NCBI GenBank assembly: GCA_020137815.1
Contig: CM035356.1
Span: 1,462,232 to 1,526,231, forward strand
Direction of reading: 5' to 3'
From: Hormiphora californensis
Taxonomy: Eukaryota; Ctenophora; Tentaculata; Cydippida; Pleurobrachiidae
DNA: 64,000 nt
Made by a program: the position numbers and the translations under genes. Below are positions 35,137 to 55,549 of the stretch, in pieces (within the stretch, counting starts at the first letter, position 1; the number at the start of each line of letters is the position of its first letter). The notes beneath the pieces are model-generated. The model searched no databases and was not told the origin of the DNA. It saw only the letters and a list, made by a program, of their open reading frames with translations.

Positions 35137-35778
35137 CTATAGGAATCTACGATTATGTAATTCAACTCACTGCTGCACTCTATCTATAATGATCCAATCT
35201 AATCCTTCACAAGGTGTTAGTTCTACACATTTATATGGGGGGGGGGGGGACTTGGTAGCTCTATCTGAGCTGTACCTATAATACTACTGCATGCCTTCAA
35301 TGCAACATGATATTGGTACACATATAAGTCGCGGAGGTGGTGCAACAAATCATCACGTTTCATATAGCTCCCTGCACATCTAACTGCTGCAGTTGTCTGA
35401 TGTCTTGCATCACTCCATTGTGATCAAAATTACTAGTTGCATATGTAGCAACCATTTTGAATTAATATATTCATGTGTACTATGTCAAAATTGACCCTCT
35501 TACTACACTGTTGCAGCAGCACAATACTGCAAGTGTCTGCAGCTATTTTACTAAAAGATCCATTTCCTCTGGTCCCCTATTTAGTAAATAGGACCAGAGA
35601 AAAGGGGGCCCTATTTAGTAAATAGTATTTACCCAGCACCATCATGCAGCATGGTAGCTGCAAGCACTATTGTACCGCATTGTAGCTAGTAAAATCACAT
35701 ACTGTTTTGTTCATAATACGCAAGGAATTGTCCAGAAGAATTTGAGAACATATGGCTTTAATAATATCTTGAATTCGT

Positions 35779-35807
35779 GAAGGCTGCCCTAGCATAGGGC
35801 AGCCTTC
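35779..35807. repeat. Short perfect hairpin
   Basis: Arms GAAGGCTGCCCTA and TAGGGCAGCCTTC around GCA. Looks terminator-like, but in this eukaryotic context is simply a palindrome. Confidence 0.85.
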
Positions 35808-35886
35808 GAGGTTAGCCATACATTCTTTCGTATTTCCAAGGATTTACATTTACAAGTTGATTTTGCTCAACAAAGTCGATATGTGC

Positions 35887-35941
35887 CTGTCAGAGCATTG
35901 GCCTGACTCTGAGAACTGTGGTCAGAGCATATGCCTGACAG
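35887..35941. repeat. Paired GTCAG-type motifs
   Basis: GTCAGAGCATTGGCCTGAC and GTCAGAGCATATGCCTGAC separated by about 14 bp (TCTGAGAACTGTG). This is the reverse complement of the arrangement at 38293-38370. Confidence 0.75.
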
Positions 35942-36346
35942 ATATGTGCCAAAGAGTATGTGACTTTACCTAGCATGCAAGTATACTGCCAGTTTTAACT
36001 ATTAGATCCACACTGATAACTAAGTACTGTATGACGTCTGATTCCATGCGTATGCTGTATCAGTTTATGCAGTATATGCAGTTTGCAAGTCATACATAAT
36101 ATTAATAACAGTATCAGTTTGTTTTATTTCCTCTAAAATCTAAATCGAATTTATTAACATATTTCCTAACTCAACAAGTTATAGCGGGGCGCGGAGAGAT
36201 CATGAGAGAGCCTAACAAGGCATTGATATATTTATAGTAACCATTTTTTTAATGAGACATGTTGTAAGAGCCATGACCGCTATAGTGCACCTATATTTTT
36301 CTAAATATAGCTCTTTAACTGATATATAATCTAAACAATAGAGAAG

Positions 36347-36454
36347 GTGATAAAAACGTTACTCAAGCGGGTTATAAAGGCACGACTCAGCCCCCTATAT
36401 TATAGGGGGCTGAGTCGTGCCTTTATAACCCGCTTGAGTAACGTTTATTATCAC
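36347..36454. repeat. 108-bp near-perfect palindrome
   Basis: Arms of about 53 bp with only one or two mismatches and essentially no loop; the centre reads CCCCCTATA-T-TATAGGGGG. Noncoding. Confidence 0.92.
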
Positions 36455-38292
36455 GTTTACTATAATTATTATAATATTGGATAAGACATATCTCAAATTT
36501 TTACAGCACAGCTGCTGCATCCAGTCTCCATGATATTGCTTAATTTCATATTACTAGGCCTTTGGATTTGTTACATTTGTCGAGATAATACTCTTTGAAT
36601 AAGAACGATCAGATTTTAATATGTCGACTGTCAAGATTAAATTATAAAGGGGGAAGGGACAGAAAATTATTCAATGCTCTGATGAATCAGCAGATCTGAA
36701 GAATATTCGTGAAGCTTCTAGACGCTTCTCAAAGAAGTTAATATTCTTTAGCCGAGTTATCAGAGCATATATTTCACTTTCCAAGTAAAGATGTAGGTTC
36801 ACCATCTCTAACCCTATTTCTAAACTCATTGTTAATAAACAGTCTTATCTGTTATGCATACCTATATTATGTCAACTGTGGCAATATATGAATTCATAAT
36901 TGCCTCAGTTCATACCATGAATCCTGTCGAGCTGCAATGTATGGTACTGCACTTTTCCTTTCATTCCATTTAGGTATTCAGTATTTTATATGTTTTATGT
37001 AGTATGTCTGACGTCATTATATAGAGCAAGTATGCCATTGAAACCCGCCTCAGTTATAAAGCAAGATTTGCTTGGTATAGTTAAGGGAGTGAGGGACCCG
37101 TGCTTAGGGTACTTTATCAATTGGTCGCCTGGAGACCGATAAATTCTCTAGGCTATAAAGAGACACAAAGAGAGATGGGGGAAGCTAGGTAGGCCTAGGG
37201 AGAGTGAGTTAGAGAGAGCGGGAAGCAAGACTGATGAGTGTGTGTGTAACGTCTTGGTGGGTGAGAGCACGAACCTGTATTATAATGCTTGTAGCGTGTA
37301 CTAGCTGCGTCTGTTGGGTAGAGAGCCATATAAAACTCCAATTATTGAACCCTCAAGCTGTTTGAGTTTCTTCGTTTGATTTATAGCCCCCGCTACATAC
37401 GAAGAACAGCTTGTGAGTCCCTTAGTTTAGTTGTAAAGAGAGTGCCCACGTTAATATAGTGCTGAACAGCTTGTAGCCCTTCAAAGATCAGTAATATAGC
37501 TTCAAAGGGAATTCTCGCTAGGGCTGCTGTTTTATAGAGGTATTAGACACACCACGCGTGCTCTAAAGATCTCTTCCTTCGCTACTCTTCAAATTGACAT
37601 TTTACTGCAGATAGTGATAGATGTTGAAAGAAATTGGTTTCCAAGAACTGCAACCATATAATTGATTCCTAGACAACATCTTTCTGAAGGCATGCTGGAG
37701 CACTCACTTCAAATTTTTCATTTCTAGAGAATCTTTGTGCTTGAGACTTGCCTTGCTACACATATACTGTCTGTGGCGTATGCCCGTTGTGAGAGCCAAT
37801 AGGCTAGGAACATGCCAACTCGAGACTAGCTGTCTGGTGATGGCTGCTGACCCGTGCGCCTTCTCTCCACCTAGCCGCGTAACTCCATGGAGATATGCAT
37901 GGTAAATGATTCGAATAATGGTACGTTGATTCTTTTGACATGCTTTCCCTTTTGCACTATTTATCACTGATTAGTTTACATATACCATATCACACACACA
38001 ATGTAAGCTGTTGTAAGCAGAGTTGGTAACTATATTGTCCTATATATCCACCTGTTTAACTTGGTGACATAGACACCTGTTTAACTCCTATTTATTCAAT
38101 CCTGCCAGCTCTTGGAACTGTTTTAGTACTTCTTTTACCCTATAATGTGTGTAACATGTGTGTAACACGTTAAATAGCTGTAAGCCACGTGAAGAAGCGT
38201 GCACTATTCCAACTTGGTGACATATTGGCATCTCCTTTTGGTATCATTACCACCAGTTCACTGCGATCATATCACCAAATCTCCCCCTTACT

Positions 38293-38370
38293 CTGTCAGG
38301 CCAATGCTCTGACTACAGTTCTCGCGCGCTCCGAGAGAAACGAGAATGGGTCAGGCCAATGCTCTGACAG
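38293..38370. repeat. Paired GTCAG-type motifs with palindromic spacer
   Basis: GTCAGGCCAATGCTCTGAC occurs twice in direct orientation (about 38295-38313 and 38350-38368). The 36-bp spacer between them can itself fold (TTCTCG...CGAGAA). Confidence 0.8.
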
Positions 38371-38909
38371 CCCTTACTCAACCACTACATTTCGTGACCT
38401 GCTGTGGCATATTGTGAATCATTGCAGTAAACATCGCGTGCCGAAACGCATCATTCTATCAACCAAATATTATGGGAACTAAAAAATACGACAAGGTTAC
38501 ATAGTTATTACGTGAGAGAGAACGACAGGGATCAGTTTAATATCAGACAAATCACCCCCACTCCATTAAACTACTTTATAGAGCCCCCATCTGAAGCATT
38601 GGTAATTTAGTTTTGTCCTTGCCGGCTATAGCTATAATTACTAGCTAGTTAATTACGTCATATTTTGTTACGTCATGTTTTGTTAAGTACCCGGCCTTAC
38701 TCAACGAGTCATGTTAGTTACATGGCCAGATGTTGTTTTCTGTAGTGTGTTTCCAGTGGAAAGTTTCCACCTGCCACCATGTGTTTCTCAGTTTCCTACT
38801 GCAGTTTTCAATGGAGTGTGTAAGGCTTCGTAAAACAAGCACGATGCAGTTGTTTCTTCTGACACTCTCCGTCAGACATGATACATGTTACACGTATTAT
38901 TTTTTTGTT

Positions 38910-38912
<3 letters not shown>

Positions 38913-38999
<87 letters not shown>
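38913..38999. repeat. (CT)n microsatellite
   Basis: About 87 bp of pure CT just upstream of the actin-related gene, ending 48 bp before its ATG. Confidence 0.95.
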
Positions 39000-39004
<5 letters not shown>

Positions 39005-39047
39005 CGCTTTGTAACAAATCTAATTTCCCTTAGCTCTATATTGTGAC

Positions 39048-40423
39048 ATGCCTAACGACACAGTGGCCGTTATAGATTGTGGCACCCATACTACAAAATG
39101 TGGGATCAGCGGGGAGAGTCTTCCCCGACTTATCTCCCCCAATGTCATCGCTATGGAGGAGGATGGGGAGGTATGGGTGGGTAGCGATGCCCTCAGAAAA
39201 AGGAGGAGCTGCAAACTTGTCAGGCCCATGAATAGAGGAAGGATCGTGGGGTGGAGCGATATTGAGAAGGTAATATTAATAGTTGAACTGTCACCGTCCA
39301 CCGATATTCCGAGAGAGATTGAACTTTTAACGAGGCTTTCGTCTCCATAACTCCGAGAAATAAGTCTCATATCAGAGGTTCCCTGATTGATTCCCAATAT
39401 CTGATCCTCCATTCCCCCAGGTATGGACACACACCCTTGAGTGGGATCTAGGACTAAACCCAAAGGAGACCACCGTCCTTCTAACAGAAGCCCCCGATGA
39501 ACCTCCCCGGATACGAGAGTTAAAAGCGGAGATTATGTTTGAGAATCTTGGTATACCCAGGTTTTGTTTAGCTAACCAGGCGGTGCTGAGTTTGTATGCT
39601 GAGGGCCGGACATCCGGTGTTGTCGTAGATATTGGGGCTGGTTCTGCTTGTGGGATCGCTGTCTCATCTGGTGAGTAAAGACATTATTCCTACTGTTATC
39701 CAATTTTTGAAAGCTCGATCTATTATGCAGTTTGCATTACCATACCCCCCCCCCCAGATAACCACTAACCCACGTCACTATAACCCATGTCACTACCCAT
39801 CAGGTAATATGGTTGGTGGATACCACTCCCTCCCTTATACTGGCGATGCCATAACCACCTCCCTTCTTCATGAGTTCAGCTCCCTCGGATTCAGCCCCTC
39901 CTCAACTACCCACAGAGACATTGTCAACCACATCAAGGACACTCATTCCTTCATATCCTCCTCCTCCTCCATGACACCCTATGTAGTGGACTATACCCTA
40001 CCAGATAGAAGGAAAGTGTCCATTAAATCGGGTCTGGTTAACCTGGATAAGTGGATGTTTACCGGTGAAACCTCCCTGACTCGTGTTGTAAAGGATTGTG
40101 TGGGCTTATTGGACCAGGATCATGGCCTCAGTAACGTAGTTCTCAGTGGCGGGGTGAGTGACTGTCTGGGACTGAGGGAGAGACTATCTAGCTCCCTCCT
40201 GCCCCACAACATCATAGTTGGAGAGGCCAGCCCTATTGGCAAGTGTAGATATTTGAGTTGGATTGGGGGTAGTGTTCTTGGCTCCCTCTCTACATTTGAT
40301 AGGCTGTCAGTTAGTGCTGCCGAGTATGAGGAATACGGGCCGGGACTTATTAACCAGAGGGCCGCCATGGATCGAGATCTGAGTGATATCTATTATGCTA
40401 TGTACAGCAGCTACGGTGCGTGA
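39048..40423 (+). CDS. Divergent actin-family (actin-related) protein
   Basis: Exons 39048-39269, 39421-39670 and 39804-40423 join in phase to 363 aa, close to actin's 375. The N-terminal phosphate-1 loop is degenerate but recognisable (VAVIDCGTHTTKCGISGE, compare actin DNGSG--KAGFAGD). The second exon has EAPDEPPRIRE (actin TEAPLNPK-NRE) and VVDIGAGSACGIAV (phosphate-2 loop). The third has NVVLSGGVSDCLGL (adenosine motif) and LSWIGGSVLGSLSTF, ending EEYGPGLINQR like actin's EYDESGP-IVHRK. It is clearly of the actin/HSP70/hexokinase fold but too divergent to assign an ARP class. The first ATG is followed directly by the fold, so the start is sound. A CT tract precedes it; the stop is at 40421-40423. 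Confidence 0.85.
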
Positions 40424-40833
40424 CCTTAGGATAACTATAAGAAAGGCTAAAAATAACTTTATGTCTTTTATCAAAATAGAGTCTCTTGCATAAGTCATTG
40501 CATATTGGATCAATTGTCTTCGGTTTCTGCAGCCGCTCTGCAGCAATACCCCCAAAAGGGGTATAATTGGAAGACTAAGGAATTGGATTAGCAAGGAAAG
40601 TAATTCCGCTAATGTGCTTCACTGCGTTATAATATAAGATTGAGTAGGTATAATATTAGCGGGGGAATTTCAAAGAGGCAAAGAAAGAAAAGTTTTTTTT
40701 TGTGTAATGTGTACCAGTAAGTGTTTTTAATGTCAGAATTTTAACTTTTTTGGTTTTAAAATAAAAATATATTTCAGTTTAATTTTTGTACACTATAAAA
40801 TCAATACCGTATGATCAGACAAGCTGCAATGTC

Positions 40834-40889
40834 CTGTATGGCGGCGCCATACCCCATTTGATTCTCAGATGGGTCGCGGCGCCAGACAG
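40834..40889. mobile_element. 56-bp hAT-like MITE with 8-bp target duplication
   Basis: GCAATGTC at 40826-40833 and again at 40890-40897 flanks a tiny inverted-repeat element. Ends are CTGTATGGCGGCGCC and, reversed, CTGTCTGGCGCCGCG. Eight-base target duplications are typical of hAT elements (family knowledge). Confidence 0.75.
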
Positions 40890-41187
40890 GCAATGTCTGA
40901 ACAGCATGGCTTCTGGGAGGAAATGGTTTAACTACCCATCAAACCACCCTGGGAACTTCCTTTCAGATAGTTTAACAGTTCCATAATAAAATGCAGTAAT
41001 AGTTCAGCACCGCGTCAAGTATGGGGTGTTGACGGCGATTTTTTACGCTAGGAAAGAGTGAATTTTGTGACACACGTGATACCAGTAATGACCTTGGGCA
41101 CGTCGCGAAGGGCGATCCCCTCAAGTAATGACCCATAGATGGACCCGCAATAACCAACCATGTTATGTGCAGCAGCCACCAATCCTG

Positions 41188-41206
41188 CTGTCTGGCGCCG
41201 CCAGAC
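41188..41206. repeat. Isolated copy of the CTGTCTGGCGCC palindrome
   Basis: CTGTCTGGCGCCGCCAGAC, the terminal repeat of the neighbouring MITEs, here as a bare palindrome directly followed by a GTCAGGCCAATGTTCTGAC motif. Confidence 0.7.
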
Positions 41207-41246
41207 CTGTCAGGCCAATGTTCTGACCACAGTTCTCGCGTGCTCC

Positions 41247-41575
41247 GCCAAACCGCCCGTGCCGGTCTAAGACGGTTTGGAAAACCCAAACGGAGCTGGA
41301 GGTGTAAATCACATAATCTTTATACGTTCAGATCAGGTGGGCGTCGCCAAAAAGCCGTCCTGGGCATGGCTGATCAACTCAATTATTATGTGATTTACTC
41401 CTTGGCCTTGGCTCCATTGCAACCTATTCTCGCTCCGCGAAGAATATGTATGTGAGATCGATCTGATCTCGGTCGCTGCGCGACCTCGATCTCACTCAGG
41501 CATCAATGTGGCCAAATTTACTCCTGCGTTTGGATTTTCCGAACCGTCTTAGACCGGGGCACGGGCGGTTTGGCG
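41247..41575. mobile_element. Inverted-repeat element with ~50-bp ends
   Basis: Left CCGCCAAACCGCCCGTGCC, then GGTCTAAGACGGTTTGG. The right end is the reverse complement with small differences (CGAACCGTCTTAGACC, then GGGCGGTTTGGCGG). The interior contains the fragment shared in inverted orientation with 34.4 kb. No coding region. Confidence 0.7.
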
Positions 41576-41576
41576 G

Positions 41577-42190
41577 CGCCCGACCGATCTGAACGCACTG
41601 TCAATGTCAGCACGATGCCTGACCGCTCCCCTCGCCTGACAGTTTCAAAAATCGAAACGGGGTCTGGCAGTCTGGGACCGGCAGCTAGACCCCGTTATGA
41701 TTCTCAGTGCACTCAGATCAGGTCGGCGCCACCAGACAGGGCACCCCGGCACCGCCCACCGGTTGCTTTACAAAGCTTTGTACAATTCGTTAAACAATTC
41801 ATTTTCGAAAACAAATAATGTAGTATCGCATTGTCTCAATTTTGATATGACTCGACTCTCGGATCAAGTCTCTCAAACTCAAGGGGGTATTTACAGTTTT
41901 TGAAAGTTCTCAATCTCATAAACTCTGTTCTGTACACAAGTAAAATCTCAAATCGAGATTCTCGATCAGTGCAAGCATTTTTCAGGTCAACATTTCAGTA
42001 AAATCGTATGATCTCCTTATCTTTTCTCTCAAGATCATATCAGTACATAGCAAAATAAAAATCTAGCTCAAAATTTCCAAAAAATATACACAAAAGTATT
42101 AAATCTTAATTTAAAACAGTCTCTTTTTCTCTTATTAACGGGATTGTCCCTCTCTCTCAATTAATGTGACATCAGCCCTTCTATAGTTCT
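41577..42190. other. Repeat debris and unique AT-rich sequence
   Basis: Contains GTCAGCACGATGCCTGACC (GTCAG family) near 41605 and a GGCGCCACCAGACAG end near 41728. The remainder to 42190 is AT-rich and probably the 3' UTR of the minus-strand gene that ends at 42193. Confidence 0.5.
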
Positions 42191-42192
42191 CC

Positions 42193-50038
<7,846 letters not shown>

Positions 50039-50688
50039 TGAAACAGGGAATATTGTGATTATATTGTGATGAATATACTCATTTGCTATCACATTCTGTA
50101 TCCCATTTCTCCACCCAAGATTTGATTGATAGCCTTGAGCTAGGGTGTAACACGGATTATACAGAAACTATAAACCCCCTGCTCCTAGCACGAATAGTCA
50201 CGACTTTCTATAGATCATACGTCTCCTGAAACCTATAATGTCTTTTACCCGTCTTTTATAGGGTTTGGTAGCTTATTTAATAGGGTTTGGTAGCTTAGTG
50301 GTTTATAACTCTTAGAGTATGTCTGTTTGAATTCCATATTGTTCGAGAATCCCTCGCTAGACAGATTGAGATATTATACGATACCACTCATACCCTTCTA
50401 ATTTGTCTCATTCAGGCTAATGTGCTCCAAAAGAATATTTAAAACTCAAAGACATCGTATAATACAACCCATTTCGACCGATCTAAAATCTAGCCCACCC
50501 TCTCAATAAATTAGCACAAACTTTCTCACACGCAATAACACGGATGCTTTTAAAACCCCAACATGCAATGAAAAGAAGCTGGGAGGGGATTTAAGTGTGC
50601 GGTGTTGCAGGTCCCCTCCCATGGGGTAATCGTGAGTAGTGCTTTCGACATGCAAAACATAATGTCTGTTTATAATTGTCGGTGCTGC

Positions 50689-50725
50689 GGAGAGAGGGAG
50701 AGAGAGGGAGAGAGAGAGAGAGATT

Positions 50726-50785
<60 letters not shown>

Positions 50786-50810
50786 GAGAGGGAGATAGAG
50801 AGGGAGAGAT

Positions 50811-50853
<43 letters not shown>
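50689..50853. repeat. GA-rich imperfect microsatellite
   Basis: (GA)n with GGGAGA and AGATAG interruptions. Confidence 0.93.
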
Positions 50854-50857
<4 letters not shown>

Positions 50858-51803
50858 TTAATTGTACGAACGAACAAACCAATGATTGTAAAATGTGTCA
50901 TCATGTTCATCATTCGCTATATTTATGAAGGAGTCACGTGCAATGATTGTAATTATGAAGGAGTAGCAGCAATTATGGGAACGCACGGCAGTCCGCATTC
51001 TGTTTCTCATTCTCTCCCTTCGTTTGACGACCCTGTCTATAACAATTATATGCATCTCCTAGGCCGTGAGAAACTCATTTATACACTCTGTCTGTAATTA
51101 TAAACTCAGTGAGTTGATGAGAGAATTGTGAGAGAGATGGCGAGGATTATGTCGCTTCAAAATATGTCTGTCAATCATTGGCTGATCGCGTTTTTAACAC
51201 GACCCTCTCTCAACCTCTATTCGTCTATCTCAACCACGAACCACACGAGATAATATAACTCAGACAAGGTCAATTGAACTGTGCTTGGCTGAATTGCTCC
51301 CTACTTCAGCCCGTGTAAAGATTTAGACAAATCTAAGAGGAGAGGAGGGTATGTGTGAATGTAGGATTGTGCTGAGAGAAGAGGTCTAGGACAAAATTAC
51401 GTAACGGATGGAAATGACTACCCAGGAAGTCATTGAATCCCAATCTAGGCTCATCTGTGAATGATCTAACAGTGAATTCTTTCTTCTTATGAAACATCAA
51501 GTTATGACCTCATTAACAAGTTTTGTAGTCTTGAAAAACTTGTAAGCTGCATGTCATGTGTCCAATTAACTGATTCTAAAAACAGTCATGAAGGTCACTG
51601 AAACCGCTCAAACCACCCCTTTTGCATATGCAGAGGACATATGTAAAACCAGCTTTCTGTAACAACCCCCCCCCACCTGTAACGACTCTGTTCGTGATGT
51701 CATCAAACAAGACCCATGTTCTGTCTCTCCCTTTATTCTGTCTGTTTTCCAGCACAAAACACGAACGACCGCTGTCCGGTGTTTGTCAATTTTCAGAAAC
51801 ACA

Positions 51804-51962
<159 letters not shown>

Positions 51963-52792
51963 TGTGTAAAATATTCAGCTAATGTGGTTAGGTATATGTT
52001 TTGCGAATGGGAAATGGCACATAAAAACATGAGTACGGAGAGGAAGAAAAAGAAGGATGAGGGAGCTGGGGATAGTTGCATGTAAAAGTAAACAAAATGA
52101 AACTATCAGAAACAGGTTCTTCAGGGGGTTCAATTATCCTATCAGGGTCTATCAGGGTGCTGTGACGTCTATCATAACTCTGTGTTGTGATAGTCCCTAG
52201 TGGGTTCCCCTAGCCAGGCACTCTTTAGAAGAAGAAGAAGAGAAGTTATAACTCTGTGACGTATTATATGACGTATGTGTGTTTCTCCCTGGGGGACCTC
52301 GTGAAGAGTCCTCTGACTGTGTGTGTGAGATCTGCACAAGCCACCTGTGAAGCCCGCTACGCTTGCTTGTGTGCTGCAGCTATAGAGAGTTGTTGCACAC
52401 AATGATCTCAAGTGGCCTATTGACTAACAACATGCTTGTTAGATTCCACTAATTTCAGCTAACTCTCTGATATATCACACTGACTATGGTGTATATCTCT
52501 TCAGATATATTAGATATCAAATATGTAGTAGTAGTAGTAGTCTTATGACATATTATCATGTCTGTCACTACATGTCAGGTTTTTCAATTGCGTGTTATAC
52601 CACGTCTGGGGTAATTACAACACGAGCCAAAAACACGAATATGTTCGTGACAGTAAAATTACAACCGGAGTTATTTTCCGGTGAATGTGCGTGCTACCGA
52701 GGAGGCCTCTAATAGTTTACCGCCTTGGCAAAGTGGGACAGGGAGACAGTTTGTAGAGGTGAAGAGAAAGAAAACCGCGGTAGTAGTAGAGG

Positions 52793-52938
52793 GTAAATGA
52801 AATAGGAATAAGAGAGAAATAAGAGAGAAATGAAATAGAAATAAGAGAGAAATAAGAGAGAAATAAGAGAGAAATAAGAGAGAAATAAGAGAGAAATGAA
52901 ATAGAAATAAGAGAGAAATAAGAGAGAAATAAGAGAGA
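52793..52938. repeat. AAATAAGAGAG minisatellite
   Basis: Roughly thirteen tandem 10-11-bp units (AATAAGAGAGA) with a higher-order 'AAATGAAATAG' variant recurring every few units. Confidence 0.9.
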
Positions 52939-53358
52939 GAGAGTGTACCGGGTTATTACCGCCTAATTGAATTCAGCCCTGCCACGTGTACTGCCACATG
53001 GCACCACGTTCACCACTTTCACACATGAAGTAACATCTGAGACATTCTCAGTTCTCATAAACATGATGTTTTTATCAGGGGAAATTCCACCTTATCTTAA
53101 ATTGAGAGAATTGGGAAAAAACTTTTTGCGGGCCAAAATTATTTTAAGTCACTTCCACCTATCCCTCTGTCACTCCACCAGTGACTGTTGTGGTGAGGTA
53201 GTGAAATGAGTCATGACATGATATGTAACTATCACCCTTTTTCCTTTTACCTATCGTGCACGACATAGAAGGAAATAGGGTGGTAGGAATTGGAAATAAA
53301 TAAAAAGAAAAGGGAAGAGTGGAAAGTGAAACATTTGGAAGGGTTGTAAAATCTTTAC

Positions 53359-55546
53359 CTGGTATGAGTTTCCTGTTTTATCGACTGAAGCTGCTCTGCC
53401 CAGGATATCTTGAATACATCGTCAGTCTCGGTATCGTATAGAAACATATCATCCTCCTCTTCATCCTCTTCATCCCCAATCAGTGGTGTCGAGCCCCGTA
53501 CAACTGGCTCAGAATTAGGGGTAAGAAGACAGTTTTCAGGGGAAGATTCAGTTGCAAAGAGACAGTTGTCCGTTGATTGATCGGGGAGGGAAACACTGGA
53601 ATCCTTCTCGTCATTGTGAAAAAACAATCGCTCCTCTCGAGATATAGTGAGGGTACTGTTTAATAGGTTTTCCAGGTCTTCATCAGAGGTTGAGAGTGGG
53701 TTACCAAGGTAACAACCATCTTCTTCTTCTGTTGTCATATTAAAACCGTCCATATCGTTTAGTGTTTCGTTACCTTGGCAACACTGGCCTTCTTTTACTT
53801 CTTGGTCACCAGGGATCAAATCAAAGTTATGATCAGATGAAGCAAGGGCCTCCATTTCATCAAATGTAGGGTATTCACTGGTGATATACGCAAGAAGAGT
53901 ATCAGTGAGAGAGGGTACTCTCTCTAAATTTTCCTCTGGCTCCCCGTCAATATGGGATACTTTTCCTATCTCTTCATCATCACCACTGGACACTCTTCCC
54001 ATCTCTTCCTCCCCGTCACCACTGGACACATCTCCATTACTTAGGTGTTCAGTTGAGGGTGAGTTGTCTGGCTGAGAATCAGCACAATCCCCGTCTGCTG
54101 AGCCTTCTTCCTTGTCCCCTTCTCCCATACTCTCCCAGTCCTCTTCTCCAACCAGGCTGTCATTAGAAAACTCTTGTAATCCCTCTTCTCCAACCAGGTT
54201 ACTAAACTCCCGTAATCCCTCTATATCATGATGCCAGTTCTCCACCGATTCCCGTCCCAAGCGTTCCTTCGCGGTAGGCGAGTCTGTCACTAACTCTTTC
54301 AGCGCTGCAGCTGGCACTAGCTTCTTCTTCCGGGGAACTGCTGGAAGTCGCCGGGAGGTAACCTGCCGTTTTCGGGGACTAGGGATGACCGAATATAAGA
54401 TGTCACATTCTCCAACTGGTTGAACCTCTTTCTGGCTTACATCCGATATTATCTCACGAACATGTTGGTCTATATGACGGGTTACACACGACTCACTGCT
54501 GATAACTGGTATTTGGTTATCATCTTGAAGATCGGATAGGCTCTCAATTTCTGCGTAACTGCTGCTACTCCACTGTCCCGCACTTCCCACCAGAGAAACA
54601 CTGGAACCCAGCTCCTCTGAGCTACTACTAGATACTTCTTGGAATATAGCAGCTGGTGATTCATTATCAAGGGAGAGATTGGGTATGTATTGGGCTTCCT
54701 TCAACTCTGTTTCAATGTCTGTCAGGGCCTTATCAGATCCTATATTTGTAACAGAAACCTGGTTTGCTGGCTCTTGGGTATCAGGAATCAAATTAGCCTG
54801 GATTGGTAAGTCCTGAGGTGTGTCAGGAATCAAACTAGCACGGATTGGTAAGTCCGGGGATGTGCCCGTCATTGCTTCGCTCTGAACTAACGACTCTTGA
54901 TCAGTTGAATATGAAACTTCATCACATGGGATTGATATCTCCTGAGTTTTTACTGAAGCATCGACTGGCGTATTTGAAACAGGCTTTATTGTTTCAACCG
55001 ACTCTGCGACTATTCCTCCACAGCTCATGTCATCTGTAACGACTAAATCTGTTTTCTCGCTTCTTGGATCACTGCCAGGAAAGGGAGCATCGCTGATGGT
55101 TTCTGTTACAGAGGTCATATTAAGGGGCGGATCACCTTCTGTTACGTCATTGGGATACACAGAATCTCCTTTCGAAACAGAATCCATTATACTAGAATCC
55201 TCTTGAGAAACAGAATCCATAACAGAAACAGAATCTTCTTTAGAAAAAGAATCGGAAACAGAAGCAGAATATTCTTGAGAAATAGAATTCGAAACAGAAC
55301 CCATATCAGAATCTTCTTTAAAGTACACCTTTGCCAGCTCAATATCGAGCTCTTCAGTAAGCTCAGCTATCATCTCAGAAGCAGTCTTCATAGGTTTCTC
55401 CAATTGGTAGTCAGAAAGTGTGTCACACACAGTCTCAGATGGGGGATCAGATGGTGTGTCACACAGAGTGGCAGGTGGTATTCTGGTTAATTGGTAGTTG
55501 GGAGGGTACGTTAGGTCAGAGGTGATCACTGCCGAGTCCTTCAGGA
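53359..55546 (-). CDS. Large acidic Ser-rich exon, function unknown
   Basis: One uninterrupted frame of about 725 residues without a recognisable catalytic domain. Near its start a repeated SVSQED/SVSKEDSV module (about 55195-55320) appears four or five times. The middle has short repeats, such as two tandem DLPIQANLIPDT-type copies near 54790-54860 and LVGEEGLQEFSND with a shorter copy. The end has an acidic run (GDEEDEEEDDMFLYDTETDD) followed by VFKISWAEQLQSIKQET. Composition is strongly Glu/Asp/Ser, so the protein is likely intrinsically disordered. The 5' boundary could be a short 44-nt intron (acceptor CTAG at 55547-55549) linking to a frame at 55590-55880 that reads NDLQTPKKAIPPLIK. The 3' end splices in phase to the exon at 50038. 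Confidence 0.6.
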
Positions 55547-55549
55547 CTA

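Larger units (their letters stand above)
35140..38905. other. 3.7-kb gene-poor region
   Basis: No exon, tRNA or rRNA recognised. Contains several palindromes and two clusters of the GTCAG motif (listed separately). A G/A-rich stretch around 37080-37240 and a TATA-bearing region near 37330 hint at an old LTR or promoter, but no target duplication or coding region supports this. Confidence 0.5.

Noticed and set aside
34742-35281. 140-180-residue Arg-Asp, Glu-Thr and Cys-Leu frames
   Set aside because: Produced by the hexanucleotide array, open in several frames on both strands at once, which shows composition rather than coding.
35779-35807. Rho-independent terminator-like hairpin
   Set aside because: No T-tract and not a bacterial context.
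37246-37396. Possible solo LTR (TGTAACG...GCTACA with a TATA box)
   Set aside because: No target duplication, no second LTR, no primer-binding site, and no coding remains.
35887-38370. CRISPR-like paired repeats
   Set aside because: Only two units per cluster, variable spacers, and the genome is eukaryotic with introns; a dispersed repeat is more likely.
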